A stretch of DNA of 64,000 nucleotides from Acanthochromis polyacanthus. Taxonomy: Eukaryota; Chordata; Actinopteri; Pomacentridae. Below, one piece after another: positions 41,401-53,400 of the stretch. The DNA lies in NCBI RefSeq assembly GCF_021347895.1, contig NC_067132.1:25823757-25887756 (forward strand), in the 5' to 3' direction. Within the stretch, counting starts at the first letter, position 1, and each line of letters starts with the position of its first letter. Below the pieces are notes generated by a model. It did not search any database. It was not told the origin of the DNA and was given only the letters and a program-made list of their open reading frames with translations. A program made the translations under genes and the position numbers.

Positions 41401-44400
41401 TCGCAAATGGCGACCCGGCGACCGTCCAAATCCATGCTTTCTTCATGGAGGCAGCCACTTTGTATGATGTCATCAACCTCCTATCATTCCCGGTGCTCGC
41501 GGCGACCTGGCAACCGTCTAAATCGAGCGCTGGAATGTACTTTTTTGCACTAAAACAAAGGGGAATATTTGGAATTCTTGTTATTTATTATTGATTATTA
41601 TGCTATGATTTTACTGGTGCAACCCACTTCAGATCAAACTGGGCTGTATGTGATCCCTGAACTAAGATGAGTTTGGCACCTCTGGTCTAGACTGTCCAGA
41701 TCTTTCATCATTTGATAAGGTTATACTCCCAGATTTTTCATATTAGCCTGTACATCAAGGAAAAAACACATTTCGTATTGTGAAAGTGTTGTGTTTTTGC
41801 ACATATGTCACCATAAAATGCTGCTGAAAAGATATACTTTCATATTTGTGTTGGGGAAAATATGTGGAATCTGATGTCAGAACTATGATGGTGCAATGTA
41901 TGAAAGTAGAAGTAGAGAAAAATACGTGCATGGTGCCTAATGGAGTTGAATGTCATTTCATTCAGCGACCCGTTGACAGACTTGCAGAGGTGGAAAATGG
42001 AACGCATATTTCAAAAATAATTTCTCTCACCTACACTTTGTCACGCACATAAGCGACTTAAGTCGTTGCAAAGGTCAAACTGTGCGGTTTCTATTGATAC
42101 ATGCAACACCTCGCTGCAACAAACGCTTTGAGGGCAAATTAACCGAGAAGAGGGGAAGTGAATCTGGACATAAAGTGTGTCTGTCACGCTTTAATGATCA
42201 ATGCAAAATCAAGACAGATGACTATTCAAATTTGTGTCATTTCTCAGAATATGTCGTCATATCTGCCACTTTTACGGTAATTTTAAAGTGTCACTGTCAC
42301 AAACGCACATTTGGATTCGAAGCTGTTTGTCGAAGCGCCTCTACGGTCACAGTCTTCATTGGTTAGCTGTTTTTCTGTAGCTCGCAGCGAGTCTCACAAC
42401 ACTGATAAGGATTTGAAAAAAAGAAAAAAAAATTGTGGTAGACATCTTATGATTTCCTCTTACATAAGTTTGATTGTGTTTTGCTGAAACTGTGAATGCA
42501 CCACCCACAGTTACAAGTTGAGGATGCAAAAACGACAAAAAAGCTGCAAACGCTGGCGTAAACATGAGTATGTTCTATTCCTGCTCAGCTGCCAAATCGC
42601 TGCATATATTATCAGAAAACAAATGAGTGTTTTATGTATTTATTCATGTAAGAGCCGAAGTTAGTCGATTAACCCTTTAAGCCCCACATCCAGTCACTAA
42701 CAGATCCACAACTCTGAGGCCAAAAGTGTTAAAACCGGCTTCTCTTATTTTGAAAGACGGTAAGTCTCTGCGTTTTAATCCCCACTGCAGCATGAAACGA
42801 CCATTTTTTCTGTCTGCTCTAATCAAAACAGTAATTATAGAATATGTAACGGCCTTAAAACAGTGAGTCAGTGACGCTAATGTTACTGAACCTGTTCTAA
42901 TAATGCTCTGCTGCAGCTTTACCCAGTTTGGTCCAAGGAAATGAAGCGACATCCGTTTTTTTATTTTAATAGCATTGCAAGGCAGCCACGTCACTGAAAG
43001 AGCCAAACCCTCTCACAGTGGGAGTTTTACTAAGAGTTCCGACCGTGTCGTTCTGATTTAGCACTGCTCTCTAACAACATTGTTAGACAGTATTTTTAAA
43101 AAGAGGATTAAAGTCATTGCAGCAGAGCCAGAAATAGGCTCTTATTCATTCGTTCATCACAACATGGTGGCTACAGGACAACCCGATAGTCAAGTGGTTT
43201 GGGCGGAAACCAAATGGTCGATTCCTGGGTGTTTGGACTTCAACTGCACGTTGCTCCACCGCTGTATTTAACCCCATTTTCTGTCTGTCTCTGCTGCTCG
43301 TATCGACTGAAAGCAAACGACCAAAAGATGCGACGCTCAACCACCAGCATTTAGCTCAGAGATTATAGCCTGGAGCTGCCAGCCTCAAGCAGTCATGAGA
43401 AGTGGCTGCAGAGGTGTGGTAATCTCACTTTTCCCCCAACCTATTTGTAGTCTGCAGACGCGACCGGCGTTGACTCAAGTGAGGCAGTTTATCGGATTTC
43501 ATGCAGCTCCCTCCGGAGCCACAAAGGGCTTAATACAACATATGTAGTAGCGCTGCAGGCGCAGGTTCCCCGTCAGGTCATCATTTAAACGAGTAAATCC
43601 GTGGTGCCAGAGCCTCAAATGTGATTACTAGCTGGTTTTCATTACTTTCTATCTCCCCGTTGTAGACATGCACTCCTTTCCAGTTATCTGACAGCGATGT
43701 GAAAGTGTCTGCTTCATGTCTAAATATGCACCCTTTACTTAAGAATTGCAATCTGACAAGGTTGGACCGAGTAACATTCCTGTTAACACGGCATGAGTCT
43801 GAACTGCATAAATAGATGGATAGTGACACACAAGCATCACGTACCTCCAACTATTTGCAGGAGTTGTTCTTCAGAGTTTCACACAGACAACAGAAGGATC
43901 CATATGAGCGTCTCTAAAGTGGCAAAGTTGGATTTTTGCCCATGAAACTGCAGAAGTAACTTAATTAATTACTAAAAAATGTAAATTATCCATGACATGG
44001 ATACAGGATTGATCAGCTTTGGTTTATTATTGTGCTTTTATGCTTAAAGAGTTTTTTGGAGCACCATTTATGGTGTTTGTCAGTAGGTAACAGCATTGAC
44101 TGAAGAGGCACCTATGAAACACCAGGAGACGGTGAGAAATGCCCATCACATATTCCCAAATCCCAAGCTGACGTCTTACCAACGATCTAGAAGCCATATT
44201 AAAAGTGTTATAAAGGATGACCTTGAAATGCTGCAGGTTCTTATGTTTGACTTTATTGCTTGAATATTACCGAAATAGTTCTCAAGTCCACAAGGAACCT
44301 TGAAAATGTGTCCTTAAAGAGCTTATTCTTGCAAAATCCCATTTATGGTGTATAAAGAGACCATTTTTTAATGGTTAAACAGGCACTTGTAGCGGTTCTT

Positions 44401-47400
44401 TAAGGAACTGCTTGAAGAACTGCTCACATATAGAAAGCTGGATGGGTTAGACTATGTTAAGACTTATGTTTTCTGCACAGTTCTTCCTGTACTGATGTAA
44501 ACCTGCTCAAACTGGAGCCAAGACTTGACATTCTAGTGTTGTAAATAGTATTTTATCTTGAACTGAATGTCCAGACTGTATGTAGTAGATTATGTAGATG
44601 ATTCGATGAGTTCGACAGCGCTAAGAGTTGTATTTTTCACATGATTCTTCCTGTACTAATGTAAACCTGCTCAAATTAGAGCTGAGACTTTACATTCTGT
44701 AGTTGTACCTAGTATTTTATCTTGAACTGAATGTCTAGAGTTGTAATTTCCACATAGTTCTTCCTGTACTGATGTAAATCTGTAAACTGGAGCTGAAACT
44801 TGAGAACTCCCCCTAAAGAGGCTTTTGATATATCGAGCGTACATGTTTGCGGTGGTATGTAAAGGGAAGTCTCTTGTTCACTGTCGAAAAAGAGGAAGTA
44901 GAGAAGTGCCGCAGGCCATGGGCACAACAGGACACATTTTTACAACAGTATAAAAGTCCATCCATTGTGAGGCTGTTCAGGCTGTGCGACTAGGCTTGAT
45001 TTGTGCTGACCGACCGCCACCGCTCTCATTCACCATCAGAGCGCCGGACAATGGGCCTCACGAAGCCTTTTGCCTGGATGTTGTGGTGTGTGAGAGAGAC
45101 AGAGGGAGGCTGTGAGTAATGCAGTAATACCAGACTGCCCTGTCACAAGACTGCAGTTATGGGAATCAGTGACATTAAGCCTGGCAATGCCGATGAGTGT
45201 GTTTGCGTAGGAAGTGGGGGATGTGGACATGCAGGTTGAAGAGGTGACGGGAAGCGATGGTATGCAGGCAGCCCCCCTCCAGCACCGTCACCGCTGGCGA
45301 CAACCGGGACAGATAAAGGCCTCAGGTTGTCACTCGTCACTGCAGATGTGTTTGCTAGGGGTCAGCTCAGGCTCAAACACTGCGAATTCCATCCTGACAC
45401 TGTTAATGCCGTCAGTTGAGTAATTTGGCAAAGCAACGGCACCGTTAGATTTTATGAGCCACTAATGCTGGTTTAAGTGACAGGCTATATCCGTAATTAG
45501 CTGCTCAACCGTCAAGTTATACGTGATCTATCTGGAAACCACAGCACTGACAAGCGAAACACTGAGTTATTTCAGAAACCGCATATTTTACATATTTTTT
45601 CCGTATATGTCGAATTCTGTTGAGCTCATTTCCACTGTTATTCAAAAGAAATGGCTGCTAAGATTATTTGATTATTTTCATGACCTTTTAACCCACTGAA
45701 TGTTGTCTTGGCTGCTTTTTTGGGCCAAAGATGGTCAGAAGCTGCAAATAGATTCAAAAAATGCTTAAGGAATGGCTCAATTGTGGAATTGTGTTGCTAA
45801 TTGTATTTTCTATCCACTGATTAGTCTGCTAATTAGCGCCGCTCGCTTTCCTTCCAAGAAAAGGAGCCTGAAGTGACTGGTTTCCTCATGAGCGTCCATG
45901 CAGAGGTGGAGGATATCCTGTTTGTGGGAAGTGTTGCAACCATGTGACTGCTGCTCATTAGACAAGCAGATATTGCAAATCGGAGTCACATGTGCTGATC
46001 TGACAGGACATTCTTTAGGAGTGAAGGTTGACGTCTTGTGCCTTAGAAAGCTCAGTCACTGGGTGTGTCTGAGAGAGCCGAGACCGAGCTGGAGTCGACA
46101 GTTTTTCAGTGTTTTTATTAAGAAAATGACCATAAATGTACATTTAAAATGGGGAAACACTGATTACTAATTAATCCAGTGTTTTGAGCGTATTTTACAG
46201 AGCTCATTTAACATCTTCAGATATCTAGTTGTGTCTGAGTAACACTTGAAAATCTTAGTATATGCTGCTGTTCATACAATTCTAGTATATTTTGTTATGG
46301 AAAATGTTTGCCGTTTTTGTTTAGGAACATGGCTTAAATTACGAAAGTGTTTGTAGATTCATTTCCTGGTAATTTTTTTCTCATTTTCTGCTCAGACTTT
46401 AGTCAAGCTGCCTTTTAAATCTCCAACAAAAATGTCTATAGCACACCAACAACTTGTGTAAATATTGCAGATTATTTTTTAAAGGTGCCATATTGCTCTT
46501 CTTTTTCATCAAATAATGAAAGACCCACATCCCCAGAATGTATTAAAATACTACAAACATGATTAATTTCACCATGACTGCATAATTCGTGATTTCAGTC
46601 TTGGTCTAAATGGTCAGTTGGAGTATCTGTAGCTTTAAATGCTGCTGTCCACGCCCCCTTCAGTAAGAAAACTCTCTCTGCATCTGCGATTGATTGTGTG
46701 ACATTAGGACTTTCTATCGCTTTTAACTTTCTCTCCCAGTGATCTTTTGGCATGAAATATGGCAGAATTTACAGTACAGCTCTTGTTTTTAACTGATGCG
46801 TTTGGTGAGTTTGTCAGGCAAAGTTGCGGTTAAAAAAATCAGCAGTCGCTCTGAAGTGTAGTCCTAATGGTCTTTGTTTTACTCTCAATTTCATGCTTGG
46901 TAAGTTATGTGAAATTAGGAATGGGAAAAATGTGTAAATGAAAGCAGCTTTACTGGGAATCTTGTTGTTAAAATACAGTACAGTAGGTCCTTGGTTTACG
47001 GCGTTTCTTGGTTACGTCGCCATCTCCCATAAATTTATTACAGCCTGGTTCCATCATTCCAACGTACGGCGTTTGCGACGTTTATGCAAATTTCACACAG
47101 AAACGAGTTGGTGAGTGGAGTGGCTGTACAGTGTTTTTATGTGCTAGATTATGATTTTACCACTGTGTTAGCATAGGTGAGTGACATAGGTACTTATGTG
47201 AGTTCCGACTTCTAGTGAAAATCGCATTGCGTCGCGCTGCAGGAACAGAAATCCAATGAAAGTCAAGACCCGTTTGTGTACACTTCCGTTTAAAAGTTTG
47301 GATCCACCTAGAAATGTTCTTATTTTCGAAAGAAAAGCAGTATTTCAATGACGATAACATTAAATTCATTAGAGATGCAGTCTAGACATTGTTAATGTGG

Positions 47401-50400
47401 TAAATGACTATTCTAGCTGGAAACGGCTGATTTTTAATGGAATATCTCCATAGGGGTACAGAGGAATATTTCCAGCAACCATCACTCCTGTGTTCTAATG
47501 CTACATTGTGTTAGCTAATGCTGTTGAAAGGCTCATTGATGGTTAGAAAACCCTTGTTCAGTTATGTTAGCACATGAATAAATGTATGAATTTTCATGGA
47601 AAACTTGGAATTGTCCGGGTGACCCCAAACTTTTGAAAGAGTGTTTGTGAGCACAGAGAGCAGGAGAGAAGCTAACAGACTGACTTTAGGCTGCAATGAG
47701 ACACAACAGGCAAAATGAAAATACAGTAACACACAAAGTCCTTGTTTATTGGTCTCAATGTGATATTAGCATTAAAAAAAACAAATAATCCACTGGATCT
47801 TTAGTTCCTCCGATGCTGGGAGTGCATGAAGACTCCTGTGTTCACTCTTGCAGCCAACGGCACCACATTTGGTAAACTTTGCTCAAGCATTTCAGCAGAA
47901 GCAGCTTTAGCAAGTAAATAAACCTGGCAAAGTGTACACCAGCTGCTCATGCTGAATGAGCGGCTCACTTGGAAGCAGCAGCAGCAAATTTTTTGGCCGG
48001 ACGACTGTTGGTTTCCCAGTTTCTAATTGGAAACAGAGTAAAATTCCGGCCATCTGGTCGAGGAGGAGTGGAGGAGTGGCAGTAGTAAGCATCTTAATAT
48101 TCTCACAGCTTTTATTTTACACCTCCGAGGCTTCAAGACATAGAAAACGCAATAAAAATGGAATATGGGACCTTTAAATTGATAAAGAGGGAAAAGGGGA
48201 CACACACCCAAAACCAGGTGTGAGAGGACATTAAGGTTAATCAAATCTGCAAAGTAAATAACTAAGGATCTGAATGCTTTAGTAAAGGAAAGGTTTTCAT
48301 TTTGGTTGAAGGAAGATTGTGGGAAAAAAACATGTTATTGAGTGTAAAATGATGTGGAAGAAGTTGCAGTTTTATTCATTTAAAATGAAATCTTCAACAC
48401 GAGCGAAAAAAAGGTGAAGGTTAGTGTGAATACTTTCTGTAGTGACTGTATGTGAGTGTAAGCAGAGTTGTGCAATGAGGATGGAGCGTATGAAAAGAGG
48501 GGAAATAATACTTTGCGTCACTGTTCCGCTCTGCATTTCACAATGATTTTTTGTTTTTTACAAGCATCGGCTCGGCTTCTCCGTTCCTTGTTTTCTCTCC
48601 GCAGTGCATCGCAGTGTTTCGAGGGCTAACATGCCTGATTCAGTGCGCGTTATTAGCTGCTTCACTGCATTGTTCTGCACTGTCTGTGAGGAGAAAAGGT
48701 CGCGTGGACTGTTGATAGGGCAGAGCAATATTTAGCGTTAAAGCAGCGCTGGGTAAACCACATAGCTGCTTGTCAGGCTGCTTTTTTGCCCGTTACAGAC
48801 CTACAAACCCACCGAGGCAGTGTACATAATGCAGGTGTTTCCTGTTCAGATATGATGAATCACGTCGTCTTCCTCTTCTCTTTCTGCTGGGTTTCCTTTA
48901 ACTCTGGGTTACCTCCAACATCCCCACAGGAGGAACTGCAGTCGAGCGTGAACGCAGTCCAAGTAGGAACAAAGGCCTCGAACAACAGGAGCTTTTTGCT
49001 TCATTTCCAGATTTATTCATGATTTCGTTTTTTAAAAAGCATGTATTTTTATCTCGTGAGAGCAATCTGTCTGAACCAGTTCGAAGACATAAAGATTTTC
49101 GTCTCCACATTTCTGTTGAGCTCATTCTACAGAAAGTCCCATAGCTCCCATAATGTCAGGCCTGGAGGTTTGAAATTTCATTCAATTTTGGCTCATAATA
49201 TGCAGAAGGTATGCAGTGATTTGCATAGACTAACTTTTTGTTATTCAAATATGGCTTTTTGCAGAGACACACACACAAAAAAGCTTTGCTGAGGCGCATT
49301 TGAACTGATGTGTTTGAGGTAAAACAATCACATTTTCAGAAACTACAACATATCTTTCAAATGAAGCCTCATACATGCATTTTGGCTGTAAAGTCCTTCT
49401 GTCACAGGCGTTTCCATTTGCCAACTAGGTGAAAATCTCATAAAATGTGGGTGTTAAGAGGTCAAGAATTTATGTTCCATGCAGCCAAACAGCTGTAAAT
49501 GCTGCGTTCCTCCTTCACTACTCATAAAAAGAAAGAAAAGAGGAAACTGTAGGCTAACAAATGGCCACTGTGGGTTTGTGCGTAGGTTGGTTTGTGCAGT
49601 GTCTCCGACTTAAAAGTGTTCAACAATCAGTCTGTGGGTCTAGGGTTTTGAAACGGTGTTTTTGCAGAGCTGAAGCCGACTCTCTGCCTGCAGAATCAAT
49701 ATCTGCTTCTGTGGGTTGCATTAACGCTGCATTAGCCTATTTAACAGCAAATGTGAGGCAAAGTTGGCAGTTTGATCTGACCCCAGCAACCAGGAGTCAC
49801 GTAAGGCGATGACCGCAAAGAAATAAGCACAAAACACGTCATATTCTTGAGGAAAAATAAATCAATTTCTAAGTTGTTTTTTTTTTAAATCTTGTATGAA
49901 GAAAAGCCACATGTCGGATTTTAACTCTCCTGTTGTCATCATTGACAGGAAACCACAAAAATGTTGTTTCTTTGTCTGGAAAAATCCAAAATTAATCAAA
50001 AAAATTCCCCAAACTTCTGAAAAATTGCAGAACCTTCAGGAAGAAAATTCCAATAATTCCTTAAAAGTTTCACTTAAAAGTTTTATTTGAAAAAAAAACA
50101 ACAAATCCCCCCAAAATTGGCAAGAAAATCCTTATAAATATTTTTTGAAAATTAGGAAAAATCTTCCAAAAAATCCTAAAAATATCTAAAATGATTACTT
50201 ATATATCAGTAAATTTTCTAATATTTTCTTCAGAACATTCACCAAAAAAATCAACCAAAATCCAGCAAAATTCACTGGATTTTGGTTGATTTTTTTTTTT
50301 TTTTTTTTTGGTGAATGTTTTTAAGAAACATTTCTAACATTTCCTTTTTTCCACCAAAAAATGTTCACAAATTTCCCATAAATGTTGAAAATGTGGACAT

Positions 50401-53400
50401 CATAAGTTTCACTGTGAAAATAGATTTTTTTTCCCACATTTTCAAACTTTAAAATGGGTCAATTTGACCTGCAGGATGACATGAGGGTTAATTGGCCTCT
50501 TGGCTGTGAGGAGGTTGAATCTTTTCACGGCTCAGTGCCAGATATGTGGTTCATTCTGAGAAGGAAGGTGTGTTTTTACTTAAAAAGAAATCAATCTGAC
50601 CTCGGTTTTATTACAGAGTCGGAGACCTTTGCAGCTCCCAAAATGGCCTCAAATGAGCTGTCGTCAAGGAAACGTCTCCTCTTGTTGATATTTTTGGATC
50701 TGGGAGGCTCATTAAGGCTTTCACGCCACAACCCGAGCGAGTACGAGGGCTCGGACTCTGAGTCAGCGTGGCCGGGTCCGTCTGCCTCGCTGGGCTGCGT
50801 TCGCCACAGGCCACGGCTTACGAAACAGTGTCATGATGAATGTGGTGGGGAGATGTGAAGCGTCACGTCTAGTTTTTTTTTTTCCCCCTGGATCTCTGTG
50901 CACGGAGGTTCTTGCGTCTCCCCCGGTTGTCGTGCCTGCTTGTTGGCTCTTCTGTCGCGCTGTTTGCGTCTCCATCGGTTTCGCAGGCCGTCTTGTGATT
51001 CCTCATGAGCGTGAAAGTCACAGGGACACAGAGACGGGCTGAAGGAGGGAGGTTTTCTGTTTGTGTTTGTCCGAGCCTTACGAGCTTCAGCCGGTGCTCT
51101 GCTGGTAAACAGTCGGGGTCACCGGGGTTAGTGCTGATACTACTGCTGCTCCACAGCTGCAGCAGAGCCACAAATAGAGTTTGACGTAGATGATTTGCAT
51201 TCGAATACATAATCGAGCTTGCTGCATAGCACAAAATGTCACATATTTGATTGCTTTCCTTCATTTTGCAGAAATTATTCATATTTAGACATATTTTATT
51301 CATGGTTTGCATCTAAAAATGATTTCCCGCTCAATTAACCCTTAGTCAAGTCAAGTCAACAACCAAGGTTGACCAAAGGGCTTCACAGTTCAAAATGGAA
51401 ACAAGACATAATCTGTGAGGAAATACACTGAGCAAGATAAACAATGGCATTGGTCAGTGTCAGTGCTCAGCTAAAAGTAAAAACCAGAGACTACATATAT
51501 GTCTTCAGTAGGCACTTGAAGGTTTCAAGAGACTGAGCGGTTCCCATTGGAACAGTTCGATTCCACAGACTGGGTGCAGCCACAGAAAAGGCTCCAGTTC
51601 CGACGTAACGACGAAACGAAGGTCGTAAACCGAGGACGCCCTGTAGTTAAATAGTGCAAATCCACAACATATGTCATCTCACAGCACTTCTGAGTTGTTT
51701 TTGTTTGGGTTTATTTTGAACATTTCAACCCAAAAAAGAAAACAACAACAAAAGACAATGACGAACTCAAAAAGGAGCGGAAAGAAGTCGAAACTTCTCA
51801 TCCCACCCCTTGTCCTTACACAAATGATTGTCAATCTATTCTTCCTGCTTCTTCAAAATACTACCATTTGTAAACAGTAATAGCAATAGTGAGCATGATT
51901 TATAATGACTTTACACCAATATCTGCATTTGTACAGAAGCACAAAGACAAAAGAATCTCACAGTAGCAAAACACAACAGAAAGAAAAGACCCAACTAAAC
52001 ATAAGCACAGAAAAATACAGAAAATAAATCTTTAAGTCACTGCAGTTCAAAAAATGAAGGGCAAGACTTTACAAATTTTATACAAAGAGCAGAGAGCCCA
52101 ACGATCCAAAGCTGCCTCTGGATTCCCTATGATTAGCAAGCAGTCAATGAAGGTAGAAGGAACCAAAAACAAGCCAGAAAAAACCTTTTTACAGGGAGGA
52201 AAATAAAATAAAAATGACAGAACCAGGCTCAGGGAGGGCAGCCGTCTGCCTCGACCAGCTGGGGTGAGGAGGGTTTGTGATAGGTCAATTTTAATTAGAA
52301 TATATGGATTCTCTCATTATTTTCCAATAGAAAAATACTCATTACTAATGTTTTGGTTCACGTTTAAAGCTGCAGTGTGCTCCTTTCCCATATAAATGAA
52401 CATCTGTTACATCTGAGCCTTTACAGTTCACACCATGCTCATTTAGCTGATCGGCTCCGTCATAAATCTGTTTCACGGTATACCAGGGTTTGAAATCTGT
52501 TGTCTGTGGTGACCTTCCCACGCTGTTGCACAGGTGGCGATGTGTTTTATGTGAATCAGCAGTGATCGGTTAGCCAGGAGCTGGAAGAATGCTCCACAAA
52601 GCAGGTTTAAGCACAAAATGTCATTTTACAGATAAATGCAGGTGTTGAGTTTCCCTTAGGTAAAAATAGATGCAGCTTTGAAGAAAATTGGGGTTTTTTG
52701 ACGTGAACGTGGGAAATGCTGGTTTGAAAGAAAAGGGGGGAAACCCTCATCAATGTTCTTTGTTTCAAAATGTGTCGGGTTCACATGAATGCCTCATTAC
52801 CGTTGTTTGGATGTAAGATGGTGAGAATTTACAGTGACGAATCAAAGAATATATTCACATTACATTAAAAAATAAGTGTCCAGATCATGGGATAAAAATG
52901 TAAAATTCAGAGATAAAAACTCAGGAAAAACAATTCTTTAATCTTCTATTTATTTTTGATTAAAAATTCAAAATTACTTTTTGACGAAAGTAAACATTTG
53001 GATTATCCCATATTTTTTTTACCTTATATAATAAGACAAAAATATTTTAATAGATCTTTTTTACTTGTATATTCAGTTGTATAAATCTACAGAGTAAAAG
53101 GTTTATCATGTAGTTGCTGTGTTTAAATGAATGTAACGTTACTGTTGTGGAGAGAATGAAAATTGAAAATTCAAAGATTTTATCTTCATCAAAAAATCAA
53201 AATGATTGTTTGATCAAAAAGTAAATATTTGAACTTCCTCATGTTTTACCTGATGAGAGAAAAACGGCATTATAGTCAGAGATGTTTTTCTCTTTTATAT
53301 TTAATTAGTTTTGTCCAGGGAACAAATATTATTAAATAAAATTCTGTTTCAAAGTGTGTCCAACTGTACAGGTAGAATTTGTTGTATTTTTTCCAATTTT

